From assembly GCA_030144725.1 (NCBI GenBank), contig JASKMD010000011.1:7150812-7214811 (forward strand): a DNA stretch of 64,000 nt. Reading direction: 5' to 3'. Made by a program: the position numbers and the translations under genes. The notes beneath the pieces are model-generated. The model was not told the DNA's origin and did no database searches. It worked only from the letters and a program-made list of their open reading frames with translations. Shown here piece by piece: positions 33,701-43,494 of the stretch (the first letter of the stretch is position 1; every line of letters starts with the position of its first letter). The DNA comes from Haematococcus lacustris. Taxonomy: Eukaryota > Chlorophyta > Chlorophyceae > Chlamydomonadales > Haematococcaceae.

Positions 33701-36700
33701 GATGGTGGTGACTAGACCCTAGACTTGGACCTGGACCTGACCTGACCTTATACCTGACCTATACCTAGACCTGACCTGGACCTGACCTGACCTTATACCT
33801 GACCTGACCTGACCTGACCCTGACCCTGACCCTGACCTGACCCTGACCCTGACCCTGACCCTGACCCTGACCCTGACCCTGACCCTGACCCTGACCCTGA
33901 CCCTGACCCTGACCCTGACCTGACCTGCAGAGCGCATTGTCAAGCTGTACGCCAAGGCAGCCAGGGCCAAGCTAGGCTGGAGCGGGGAGGAGGCGCAGCT
34001 GTTCATCAGGATGCGAGTGGGTATGGCATCAACGCCCACAGCTCGGAGCTGAAGGCCGCCACCCTGGACAAGGGCCATGTGGCGGACCTGATGGAGGAGG
34101 CCAACACGCACCGCCGCCTACTGGGCATGAAGAAGGAAGGCTCCCTGCAGGACACCCTGCCCCTGCCCTGCCGCATGCGCCATGCAGTGCATGTGTGCCG
34201 GTGGCTAGAGCGGTGGCAGCAGCCCCACACCCCCCCTGTGCCAGGGCAGCCAAAGCGCGGCAAGAGGCGTGGGGTTGGTCCCCGGACCCTGACCTGCCCC
34301 ACCCCCTTCACCCTCACCCCCATGGCCAGGGTGGGGGTGCACTTCATCAAGGTGGACAGCAGGGTGCTCCATGGGGTGTGCAAGCAGCTGGGTCTGACCA
34401 AGGAACCCCGGGCAGCGTTCACCTCAGAGCCAGCACTGAGCCATCACTGGGCCAGGTGGTTCAACACAAACAAGCTTCGCAACAAGGAGTTTCATTTCGA
34501 GAGGTTGGTGGACACAGATGGTGTCAGCGTGTGCGTGCACTACACGCGCCCCCTTCCCCCTCCTCCAGCCCCACCTCCAGCTGCCAGCAGCAGCAGCACC
34601 AGCAGCCGCCCAAGTGCAGCAGCAGCAGCGGCACATGCAGTGGGGCTCCCCCACATAGGCAGGGGCATAGCTGAGATGCGTGACTTTGTGTTTGACACAG
34701 ACACACAGATTGGGGTGGGCATCGACCCCGGCGTCACCCAGGCAGTCAGCGCAGCCTCTGGGGTGTGGGATCCAGCAACAGGCCAGCTCAAGGCAGACCA
34801 GCTGCGCCGGTGGAAGCTGACCAAGGGCGAGGTGAAGCATGCCAGCGGCCTGAACAATGCCCGCCGTGACACTGAGCGGTGGCTAGCACCGATCAAGCCC
34901 CACCTCCAGCACCTGGCAGCAGCAAGCTCAGCCGGCACCTCCCTGGTGGCCAACCTGAAGCACATCACCGTCACCCTGGCCACCTGGGATGCGGTGTGGG
35001 AGGTGTACCTGGACCCCAAGTGGGCACGGCAGCGGCTGAGGCTGTACGGAGCCCAGGACCGGGCGCTGAAGCAGTTCTTCAACAAGGTGAGGGTGGGTGG
35101 GTGGGTAGGTGGGAGGGAGGGAGGGTAAGGGACGGAGAGGTGGTGGGTTGGGCATGACATGAAAGAGTACTTGACTGTGCCATGCCTAACCTGGTGCCAC
35201 CATGTCAGCCACCCTGTGTGTGTCTTGTGTGCATGGCTGCAGTTGGAGAAGGAGATGGCTGAGTTGTCCATGAAGCGCCATGGGTGTGCCAAGCAGCTGA
35301 TGGTCTTCTTTGGAGCAGCTAGCATTGGCACCAGGGGAGGGTGGGGTGCTGATGCGGTGTTGCGGGCCTGCCGCAAGGTGGTGTGCAGGCCCAGGGGCAA
35401 AGACCAGGATGGGGGCAGGGTGGTGCTTGTGGATGAGCACCGCACCAGCCGGGTCAGCTCAGCAGTGAACGGCAAGCAGCCCTGTGAGGTGGAGCTGAAC
35501 ACACTCAGTGCCACAAGACCTGCAGGCTGGAAGCCCCCAGCAGGGCAGGTGCACCACCGCCTAGTGCGCCCAGCCTGGAGCCAGCAGCGTGACCAGCCAG
35601 TGCGGGGCCTGGTGTGGTGCCCGGTAGTGGCCCCCCGCAGGCCCCCACAGGCCCCACGCAGCGGCCAGGCAGCCACACAGCCAGCAGCCTCAGAGCCAGG
35701 GCCCAGCACACCCCAGCCAGCCAAGCGCAGCAAGCCAAGCGCAGCAAGCGCACCAAGGCTGAGCCAGAGGCAGCTGAGCCCATTAAGGGCAAAGGCAAAG
35801 GCAAGGCTGCAAAAGCCAAGCCAGCACCTCACCCCGGCAGGTGGCTAGACAGGGACTGCAATGCAGCATTGAACATGCAGCGCATTGGGGAGAGCAGGTG
35901 GCGGCCGCTGGAGCTGTGCTACTGGCCTGAGCAGGGAGCTCTGCCAGCCAAGGGCAAGGAGTACCCTGGCCTGGGCTACAAGCGGCTGCGAGACAAGCCC
36001 CCCAAGGCCCAGGAGCAGCAGCAGCAGCCTGCTGAGGCACAGTAATGTGTGCCCCCTTTGTTGAGGTGTCATCAGCTTACAATTAGTGCATGTTTTGTCA
36101 TGCCAACTCTACATCATAGCCCTCGGGTCAGGCAATATTGTAGGTGGTAGGCGGCTCATGTGCCATGTGCACTGGGTTTACTCCACACAGCCCAATAACA
36201 CTTCTGATCCGGCTCAAATGGAGGCCCTAGTGAGGGACAAGGGGGCTGCTCAGATCAAGGATGGGTGCATGGCTCAGGCTATGCATTGCGGCATGCAAGC
36301 CTACGGCAGCCCCTGGCCACACTGAGCTCAATCACTACCCTAGCCCCAGCAGATGCCCATGCTATTCATGTGGTTAAGCTAATTCCATTGATCAAGGGGT
36401 CTACGGCTGGGTGGGCAGGTGACCATCACCCACAGGCACATGGCACAGGGGGTTTCGGCTGGCTCATCACAGTAGTGGCAATACAGCCTGTTGTGGAGCC
36501 CTACAGCAGAGCAGGTACAGCAGAGTTGGATGCAATGTGCCAGTCACCATGCACCAAGCTCTGTGCTTGCATGGGGGAGAGAGCATGCTGTGCTCATTGT
36601 GGGATGTGACTGCTCCCTTGCTGGCCACCCCCCAGGTCATCAAAACCACTTCCAAGTGGGTCACAGGAAACCGCGACCCGTGGTTGTTCAGTTGTTTAAG

Positions 36701-37448
36701 TTATGAAGGTGGTCGGGTGGATGGGTGACATTTCATGCAACATCAAGCTTAGGTGAGGAGAGGCTTGGAGAAGGTGGGGTACGGCTAGACAAGGCCAGCC
36801 ACAGGGCTGCGCTAGCCAGTGAGGTGCCACCCCAGCTGCCATGTCACACTCTCACCAAAAGCCGTGGCCAGCGCAGGGTATGTAACGTCGTCATGGGTGG
36901 GCCCTATGCCGCCTGACGAGAACACAAAGCCAGAGGGGCCCACTCGCTGCCGCAGGCGCAACGCGGTGGCGGCAATGTCGTCTGCCTGGTCGGGCACAAA
37001 CTCGACACGCACCAGGTCCACGCCCCGGCTGCATATAGTGCATGGAACAGTGCTGCTGGTGTCACTGCTGTTGCTGCTATGGCAGGGTGATGAGTAATGA
37101 GCAGCATCCTCCATGGAGTCACGCACACAAGTGGAACCCCGGCACCCAAAAGGAGTTTTATGGCAGCAGGCTCTATGCCCTTCAAGATCAAGGCTTGCAT
37201 GCATTGCACCACACACAAAGCAGCCAGACCTTTCGAGTAGCAGTAGCACTGTCCCATGCCGTTTACCTGTGCAGCAGCTTTGCAAGCCATGGTGTGTTTA
37301 CATCAGTTATTGACCCCGCGAGGATCTCATCTCCAACCACCAGGAGAGCAGCAGCTGGTGCAACTGGTGCTGGCACAGCAGCACTGGAATACAGTGCTGA
37401 CCCCTGCGCACCACAGCTTAGCAGGTAGATGATCTCACCACAGCTCAC
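27775..37448 (-). CDS. MoCF_biosynth-domain protein (CinA / FLAD1 N-terminal-domain type)
   Basis: Six exons on the minus strand (37267-37448, 36856-37028, 29646-29787, 28902-28983, 28374-28478, 27775-27936) join in phase to 281 residues. Seen: LLVVGDEILAGSITDVNTPW (nucleotide-binding start of the MoaB/MogA fold), then SSGGIGPTHDDVTYPALATA, then KRGMELNEARLRMATLPSPA, VYILPGIPSLFRQL and VSIGSYPNTD near the end. The order matches the molybdopterin-binding-like domain of CinA and of eukaryotic FAD synthase (FLAD1), not the FAD synthase catalytic domain, which is absent. The enzymatic role is unknown; related domains hydrolyse nucleotide pyrophosphates or bind pterin. The N-terminus is uncertain because a good donor (GTGAGA) lies close to the assumed ATG. 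Intron 29788-36855 (7068 bp) holds the Fanzor and other repeats. It shares a short divergent promoter with UBC13. Confidence 0.87.
28605..28700 (+). other. tRNA-derived SINE-like fragment
   Basis: The string CGTGGGTTCAAAGCC resembles a pol III B box, and TTAGCGCTGG about 15 nt upstream resembles the stretch after an A box. No cloverleaf with matched acceptor stem can be drawn, so a SINE relic in the intron is more likely than a tRNA gene. Confidence 0.3.
30236..30329. repeat. 94-nt quasi-palindrome
   Basis: AAATAACGGTC... on the left pairs with ...GACTGTTATTT on the right. Further matched blocks inside are GGC/GCC, GGTC/GACC, AAGTTGC/GCAACTT and TAAACGTC/GACGTTTA, separated by short mismatches (often GA opposite GA/AG). 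The centre is near 30282. A single strand would form a long interrupted hairpin. Confidence 0.8.
30485..30625. repeat. Short tandem repeat with GTAAATGTNTGC units
   Basis: About five imperfect units combine GTAAATGTGCGCAAG with CGTGCACTTTTTCA. It lies inside the inverted-repeat element. Confidence 0.7.
31363..32070. repeat. CTG/CTGCCCGG minisatellite, about 700 bp
   Basis: Interrupted (CTG)n with CCCGGCTG and TGCC interspersions, long enough to keep several frames open on both strands (poly-Leu/Cys, poly-Gln/Ser/Ala). These frames are composition artefacts, not genes. Confidence 0.9.
32366..32580 (+). repeat. Dispersed repeat, copy 1 (copy 2 at 45858-46066)
   Basis: Shared features are a GGGTCATGTAGACA motif in short tandem, then ACAACACTTGAGTTGGGGCC and a CTGCCC-rich block ending AGGCCAGGGCTGAA. 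Its left part appears at 30155-30199, so the copy has been split by the 2-kb insertion. Confidence 0.85.
32714..36045 (+). pseudogene. Fanzor (Fanzor1-like RNA-guided nuclease), two frameshifts
   Basis: Eukaryotic homologue of TnpB; characterised members cut DNA guided by an omega RNA. Exons: 32714-32756, 32842-32909, 33002-33151, one ending 33694 at a GC donor (CCAG/GCAAGT; acceptor between about 33350 and 33430 unresolved), 33931-35086, 35243-36045. The N-terminus MAKKKRKGSDKKHK is a nuclear-localisation-type basic stretch. Seen: TDGVSVCVHYTRP, RuvC-I IGVGIDPGVTQAV, RuvC-II VDEHRTSRVSS, RuvC-III DRDCNAALNM, so all three catalytic acidic residues (D, E, D) are present. The usual CxxC zinc-finger cysteines after the RuvC-II motif are replaced (SSAVNGKQPC). 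A 1-nt deletion near 34014-34021 and a 14-bp tandem duplication (35721-35748) shift the frame; copies A2 and C show the undamaged states. As read, this copy is inactive unless these are sequencing errors. Confidence 0.85.
33722..33929. repeat. (CCTGAC)n-type repeat in a Fanzor intron
   Basis: Interrupted then regular CCCTGA/CCTGAC hexamers fill the intron after the GC donor at 33694 and run to the acceptor at 33930. Copies A2 and B begin in equivalent sequence. Confidence 0.9.
36046..36248 (+). ncRNA. Candidate omega (guide) RNA region of Fanzor copy D
   Basis: 203 bp between the Fanzor stop codon and the element's right end are conserved in copies at 6930 and 27196 and, in part, at 21854 and 51150. 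Conservation persists outside coding sequence and ends sharply at GGGGGCTG, after which flanks differ (CTCAG, TTCAG, TTAAG, AGCAT). By analogy with characterised Fanzor/TnpB systems, an RNA spanning the ORF end and this tail, with the guide read from the right flank, is expected. Transcription is not demonstrable here. Confidence 0.45.
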
Positions 37449-37851
37449 AGCGCAGTGGCAAACTGTGAGCTGCCACTTCAGACTGATTTCAGATGGCTCA
37501 ATGCCTTACGTGTCGGAAGTGACTGCCTCGCAGCAAGCACGCGGCTCGGGGTGAGCGTGCAAGCGACATCTCGCTGAGTGCGTGCATGCAAGGCGTTCAT
37601 GCACTAAAACAGCATGCTTGACATAATCAACACTGCTTGATCCCGAACGCAAGCTCATGCTGGCTCTGCATGTATCAAACAAGCACTTGCATGTCCACAA
37701 GTTGGGGCATAAGACAGCTACCAGGACACATTGCCTCAAGGAACATGCTGACATGAACTTCGCATGCGCCTAGGCCACAGTCAGAGTAGCACGACTTCCA
37801 CGCTCTGAGCGTAGTTTCGCCGTTGTTCAGCAAGGCCGAGAACAAGTCGTC
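37449..37851. promoter_or_regulatory. Divergent promoter region between MoCF gene and UBC13
   Basis: About 400 bp separates the assumed MoCF start (minus) from the UBC13 ATG (plus). No TATA box is obvious. Co-use is inferred from spacing only. Confidence 0.45.
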
Positions 37852-38810
<959 letters not shown>

Positions 38811-39452
38811 TGCAGCAGAGACGACAGCTTGGCAGCAGAAGGATTGCGCCATGCAGCAGGATGAGGTATCATTGCGTTTCATGACATGGGCAGCAACAGC
38901 CAGCAAAGGGCAGCAGCAGGGCTCTCCCTCATGCATGGACCAGCCCTCCAGCTAAGGTGGACGTGCCCAGTGTGTGGATGCGTGCAGCATGTAAGAACCC
39001 TTGTCACCCGGTGACCTGATGTATCATGCTGGTGACTCGCCTGGCCTCTTGGCAGTCAGGTGCAAGAAGGGAGATGGCTGCGTGCCCAAAAGGATGTCAT
39101 CCTGCATGGCAGTTTGTCCAGTCCAGTGACTTGCAATCTGGCATGTCCATGTGCTTGGCGTGCGGATACTCACTGTTTAGGTGGCATGCAAGGGAGGAGG
39201 GTTGTTAGTGTGGGAGGATTGGGCATCTCAATACAGCTACGCATTAAGTTGGGAGGGACCTCTCAGCCCAGCAAACAGCTTCTGCCAGACAGCCATGCTT
39301 CTGCTACCATGTGTGTTGGCAGCCTCATCCTTGCTGAAGTCGAGGCCCTCGCCCCATCCTGGCCACATGGAGTTGCAGACGTGCAGGTTGGGGTTATGAT
39401 GCAGCGGCCAAGACGCTATGGTTGTATAGCTAGGGTTGTATGTTGTTGCAAC
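38811..39452. other. Downstream flank of UBC13
   Basis: No recognisable gene; probably the UBC13 3' UTR followed by intergenic sequence. Confidence 0.5.
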
Positions 39453-40068
39453 ACATCGTAAAGCCACATCTCAGGTTGGCTAATGGTGCTGTGGACTGAC
39501 AGCTCTAGCTGCTTACCTGCGCTCACAGCGCAGTGGCGAGCACAGCGGGAAGCCTGAACCTCCTCATGGCTCGGACTAAGGCACAGACATCACTGCATAT
39601 GATGGGTTCTGTGGCCTGCAGGCGCTGCTGCGGCTGGCCATTGCCAAGGCGACCAGCTGCACCCCGGGCCTCAAGGCTGATTACGTGGCTGAACTGGGCT
39701 GATATTGTCATTGCACATTTGTATTTTCACACATCCGTGTATATTTCACGAAAAACCCAAATTGCTAGAAAATGCCCCCGCCCGTCGCACTGCGCATCGC
39801 GTGATGGCTAAGAAGAAGCGGAAGGGTAGCGACACATCGTAAGGCCACATCTCAGGTTGGCTAATAGTGGTGTGGACTGACAGCTCTAGCTGCTTACCTG
39901 CGCACACAGCGCAGTGGCAAGCTCAGCGTGAAGCCTTAACCTTCTCATGGCTCGGACTAAGGCACAGACATCACTGCATATGATGGGTTCTGTGGGCAGC
40001 AGGCGCTGCTGCAGCTGGCCATTGCCAAGGCAACCAGTTGCACCCCGGGCCTCAAGGCTGATTACGTG
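39453..40068 (+). repeat. 235-bp direct repeats flanking a solo Fanzor left end
   Basis: 39453-39687 and 39834-40068 are 235-bp copies with no length difference and about 15 substitutions. The 146-bp spacer consists of a 33-bp segment also seen at 11146-11183 (CTGAACTGGGCTGATATTG) and the Fanzor left terminus. It resembles a duplication around an insertion. Confidence 0.85.
39721..39833 (+). mobile_element. Fanzor element left end, solo copy with start codon
   Basis: 113 bp match 32630-32743: the terminal CACACATCCGTGTAT hairpin, the 5' UTR and the ATG with codons for MAKKKRKGSD. It then stops abruptly at GGTAGCGAC where the second 235-bp repeat begins. Confidence 0.88.
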
Positions 40069-40382
40069 ACCTTGCCAGTGCACCCCCACTTGATGGGTCA
40101 AAACCTTGATGGGTCAAAGTTTCATGTAAGCGGGGCCTCATGCACAGGCCTCTTCTGGTCTTGGTGGGTCAAACGGAAGCTGACTGCTCTGCCCGCTGAA
40201 GCTGGCCTATATTTGGCCAACCTCAGCATTACTGGCCGCCCGCCCCCCGAGTGCTCATACACACGTGCTGGTAAAGTGGGTAACAAATGCTAAAACATGA
40301 TTAAGCTCCATGCATGGTTCGGTTACAGATCGACTTCTGCACTCACTTATGCAACGCTTCCCTTCCTCCTAGCTTGCGAGGC

Positions 40383-41441
40383 ATGGCTGAACAGCCTCAA
40401 GTTGTTTCCGTCAGGATCCGGCCTCCGACGGTGGGGGCTCCCTCGGCGCCTACAGTGCAGCCTCCAGCTCCTGCGTCAAATAGTGGCAGTCCCAGCACAC
40501 CCTGCATAGTCCCGGCTTTGTCGGCCGCTGTGAGCGCAGGGACGGTGAGAGCCCGACTCGTGCTTGATGGGACATTGCAGACGTCTTGAGCTATAGCCCC
40601 GGCGGCAAGGCAGGTGGCGCAAGGGTTTTCCTGGTGTCACCCCGCGCCCCTGCCTGCCTCGCAGTTGGGCTTCGTGTTTGGCTTTGTGCCTGCGACCATC
40701 CGCACCCGCTCCTTCGCAGCCTGGCGCGTGTGGTGCATTGAAGGCTGGCGCTCAGCTACCGCGTTGGCGGTGATGTCCGGCCTGTACAGCTGGGTTCACT
40801 GCCTGTGCCTCCGAATCCGTCTTAAGGACGATGCCTGGAACAGAGCAGTGGCTGGCGGCGCCACAGGGGTTGCTTTGGGCTACAAAGCTGGCCCTGCCTC
40901 AGCAGTACAGTCTGCCCTGGGCCTAGGGCTGCTGTCATACTTTGTCGACTTTGGCGGGGCAGCTGAGGCCCCCCCTGCACATGCCCGGCCCCGCCCCTTG
41001 TGTAGCTGCACCCCCCAGCACCTGCACCCATACCAGCAACAACTGGCAGCACCTGCAACCCAGGCAGGTGCAGGGGCAGCTGCAGCCAAAGCCTCGGCAC
41101 ACCTCTGTCAAGATACAGTGGGTGGGTGTGGGTGTCAGCATCATGTCCCCACCCCTACCCCTCACGAGGCATGCTGCCCTAGTCGAAGCTGCAGAGCAGG
41201 GCAGCTGTGCTGTCTGCCAGCTGGCGAGGCAGCACACAGCAGCAGACAGTCCTCACCGTGCACATGCCGGCATGGGCCAGCCTGCCAGCCGCCAGCCGTC
41301 CTCGGCAGCTTGGTGAGGTCGTGGCGGCCCCAGGCTCAACGTGCAGTTGGGACGCGTGGAGTCCAGCTCATGCGCATGGCGCCTGTCATGTGGTTGGGGT
41401 CCCTAACCCAGCCCGCTTACTTTGCAGCAGCCCCTCCCTAG
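40383..41441 (+). CDS. Tim17/Tim22/Tim23-family membrane protein
   Basis: Exon 1 (40383-40544) starts MAEQPQVVSVRIRPP and ends SAGT at a GTGAGA donor; exon 2 begins at 40665 (LGFVFGFVPATIRTR) in matching phase. Hydrophobic segments follow: a first (VSAGTLGFVFGFV), one around SATALAVMSGLYSWVHCL, then AVAGGATGVALGYKAGPAS and AVQSALGLGLLSYFV. Small-residue GxxxG-like packing is as in the Tim17/22/23/OEP16 family. Members work in mitochondrial or plastid membranes as translocon or complex I subunits; which one this is cannot be told. The frame continues as an Ala/Pro-rich tail to 41441, but from 41143 it overlaps a dispersed repeat, so the true C-terminus may be earlier or spliced. Confidence 0.72.
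41143..41254 (+). repeat. Dispersed repeat, copy 2
   Basis: Near-identical to 21743-21852. It overlaps the predicted tail of the Tim17-like frame. Confidence 0.85.
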
Positions 41442-41536
41442 GCCCTGTGCTGAAGGGCCAGGGCAGCGGGTATTCTTGCTCTGCTACACCTTCCACATTG
41501 GGTTAGACAGCCAAGCTACTCGACTGCTGACTGCCA

Positions 41537-41788
41537 GAGTGGTGGGGGCTGCTGCCACTAGCACAGTGTCACTAGCACAGATACTGGACATACACTGGCA
41601 TAGACATTGGGGCATGGTCTCATTGACAGCCTTGAACACCCCAGGGCCCAGCCTGGACCACCTCCAGTAGGCTAGGTCACTGAGCAACCCAACGGGGCAG
41701 CAGGTTGACAAGCATGGGGGAGAACCTTCTTCAGGGTGGTAGCAAAGCACTGCCTACCATAGCCTGTCACCACTGACATGGGCAGATG
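41537..41788 (+). repeat. 252-bp inverted repeat, left arm
   Basis: The exact reverse complement, as far as I can read, lies at 45253-45504 with the same length. Outer edge GAGTGGTGGGGGCTGC, inner edge GACATGGGCAGATG. No target duplication is evident outside the arms. Confidence 0.9.
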
Positions 41789-42110
41789 TTTTGAGGTTGG
41801 CTAAACTGGGCTGATATTGTCATTTGGAGGCTAGACAGCTGTTGGGCTGTGAGGTTGCGCTGTATTACACCTTAAAGGAGATCAGTACAGTCATGACCGG
41901 CGAAGTAGCAGGTCAGGTCCCTGCAGGTGATGTCTAGCGCGAGGAGGAGCGGTGGTTCTGGATGTCAGGCGTCCCCAACATGGGGTTGGTAATCTTCATG
42001 CAAGTACTCGCTACAAAGTGCACCGATTTCGGTAGCGTTTGTTGCATTGGCACCTGCGAATTACTCCGCATCCACTGGCAAGCGGCGCGTTAATCCTTGC
42101 ATCAGAGTCT
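41789..42110. other. Spacer beginning with a shared 37-bp motif
   Basis: 41791-41823 (TTTTGAGGTTGGCTAAACTG onward) repeats sequence at 11142-11180 and near 39686. Otherwise no gene is seen. Confidence 0.5.
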
Positions 42111-42627
42111 ATGCCGGCGCAAGCGATCGCGGACACACCTCAGCTGCTCACCATCGATTGTTCTAGTGGTGAGTAGCGGCACCAATGAGCGAACTGCACC
42201 TGGCATCGAGCCAGTAGTACAATCACTTTTCAGCCCGCCAGGCTTGCTCCGCGAACCATCATTGGTACAGGCGGCGTCAGAAGACCATCGTTGGGCGAGT
42301 TGACACTCGACGTTGCTGCAAACGCGAAAAATGTGCGTCTCTGGCCCCAGCCCCCAGTCCCCAGCCCCCCCCTCCCACCCCCTCCCACCCCCTCCCAGCC
42401 CCAGCCCCGCCCTCCCACCCCCTAGCACTGCCTTTCCACTCCCTCCCTGGGCTGCCCACCCCTCCTGCTGCCCCCCCCTGGCAGCAGCTGGCAGCTAGTG
42501 CAGGTGCATCCCCTGAGCTGCTCACCCCTCCAGCTGAGCAGCAAGGGCTCACATCGGAGCTGGACACGAGCTCGACACACAAGTGGAGGGCGGACGTGAG
42601 GGATTGGACCCAACCTGCCGAGCCAGG
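42111..42627 (+). CDS. Unrecognised gene fragment with proline-rich exon
   Basis: A short first exon (42111-42168, MPAQAIADTPQLLTIDCSS) ends at a GTGAGT donor. A second exon-like frame reads RRRQKTIVGRVDTRRCCKR, then a Pro-rich stretch, then ELLTPPAEQQGLTSELDTSS and HKWRADVRDWTQPAEP up to a GTAACA donor at 42628. The join between them is not resolved and no downstream exon is recognised before the LINE relic. It lies between the arms of the 252-bp inverted repeat, so it may belong to a mobile element. No family is recognised. Confidence 0.35.
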
Positions 42628-43490
42628 TAACATAGCAACGGCCTACACACCTTGTGAGGCCTTACAGGAGGGGCAGGTAGTAGGTACTACTCACGAAGGG
42701 GTCAAGCGTCACAGCAGCCTTGTATATTTCCGAGCATGGGTGGAAGGGCGTTGTTACGTCGGTTTGGCATGCCATGTGAATCGTCTTGACTGCGGCGACT
42801 GTGCCTCACTGTGCGCAGGTGCTCCTGGGCCACGTCGGTTGCAGCGGTGTCTCGCGACGAGGCCCGCATGAGCAAACAATGCATGGATTTGAATGTGGAG
42901 GTTTGAGCCGCAATAGCACTCGGCACACTGCACAATATTCTTTAATACAAATTGCACCGCATAGCTGACAGAGTTCTCTATCCGGGGATGTGCGGCACAT
43001 AAATAGAAAATACGTGGCTGAGACGCGGCGTCGTTTTTATTACCAGGGGTAGGTTTTCTGTTGCTTGGGGACACCTGACTGGATGGCTCTGCGCGAGGTG
43101 GGACTTGAAGGCAAGGGCTTATTGTGATGCACGTCATAACCAGATGATAGCAAGGCCAGGCAGCCGTACCAGGCCAACGGTTGTAATGGTGTTAGACCAT
43201 CATCATCATCATGCCCCCCTGCCCCTGGCCCCCATACCCCGCCCCCTTCACCGGTCACAATGATTAACACCGACACCACGACGACTGGGACAACCTCACC
43301 ATCTCCCACCATCGTCATCTTTGTCCCCAGCCCTGACCTTCTACCCGCTGCAGCTGATTGCTGCCCCCTGCTAATGTGCCTCCCGCTTCCCCGCCGCACC
43401 CTCCTTTACACATTCCCTACCAACATGCTTATCACATGGCCCATCCCCCACAAGCCCCCGGCGTAAGCCCGGCCGCTGCTTTACCACATG
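42628..43490. other. No gene recognised
   Basis: Includes a short CAT repeat near 43199-43211. The frames here lack domain-like sequence. Confidence 0.5.
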
Positions 43491-43494
43491 CCAG

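Larger units (their letters stand above)
32630..36248 (+). mobile_element. Near full-length Fanzor element (copy D)
   Basis: The left end is defined by homology with 39721-39833 and 49957 onward (CACACATCCGTGTAT, a CCGTG/CACGG hairpin, then CCCAAATTGCTAGAAAATG). The right end is defined by five other copies (GGGACAAGGGGGCTG). No terminal inverted repeats or clear target duplication are visible for this copy. It contains the spliced Fanzor gene and its 3' tail, and lies antisense within intron 29788-36855 of the MoCF gene. Confidence 0.8.

Noticed and set aside
41484..41750. Identical 70-88 residue frames in both arms of the 252-bp inverted repeat
   Set aside because: Mirror copies in a repeat; no recognised domain and no neighbouring exons.
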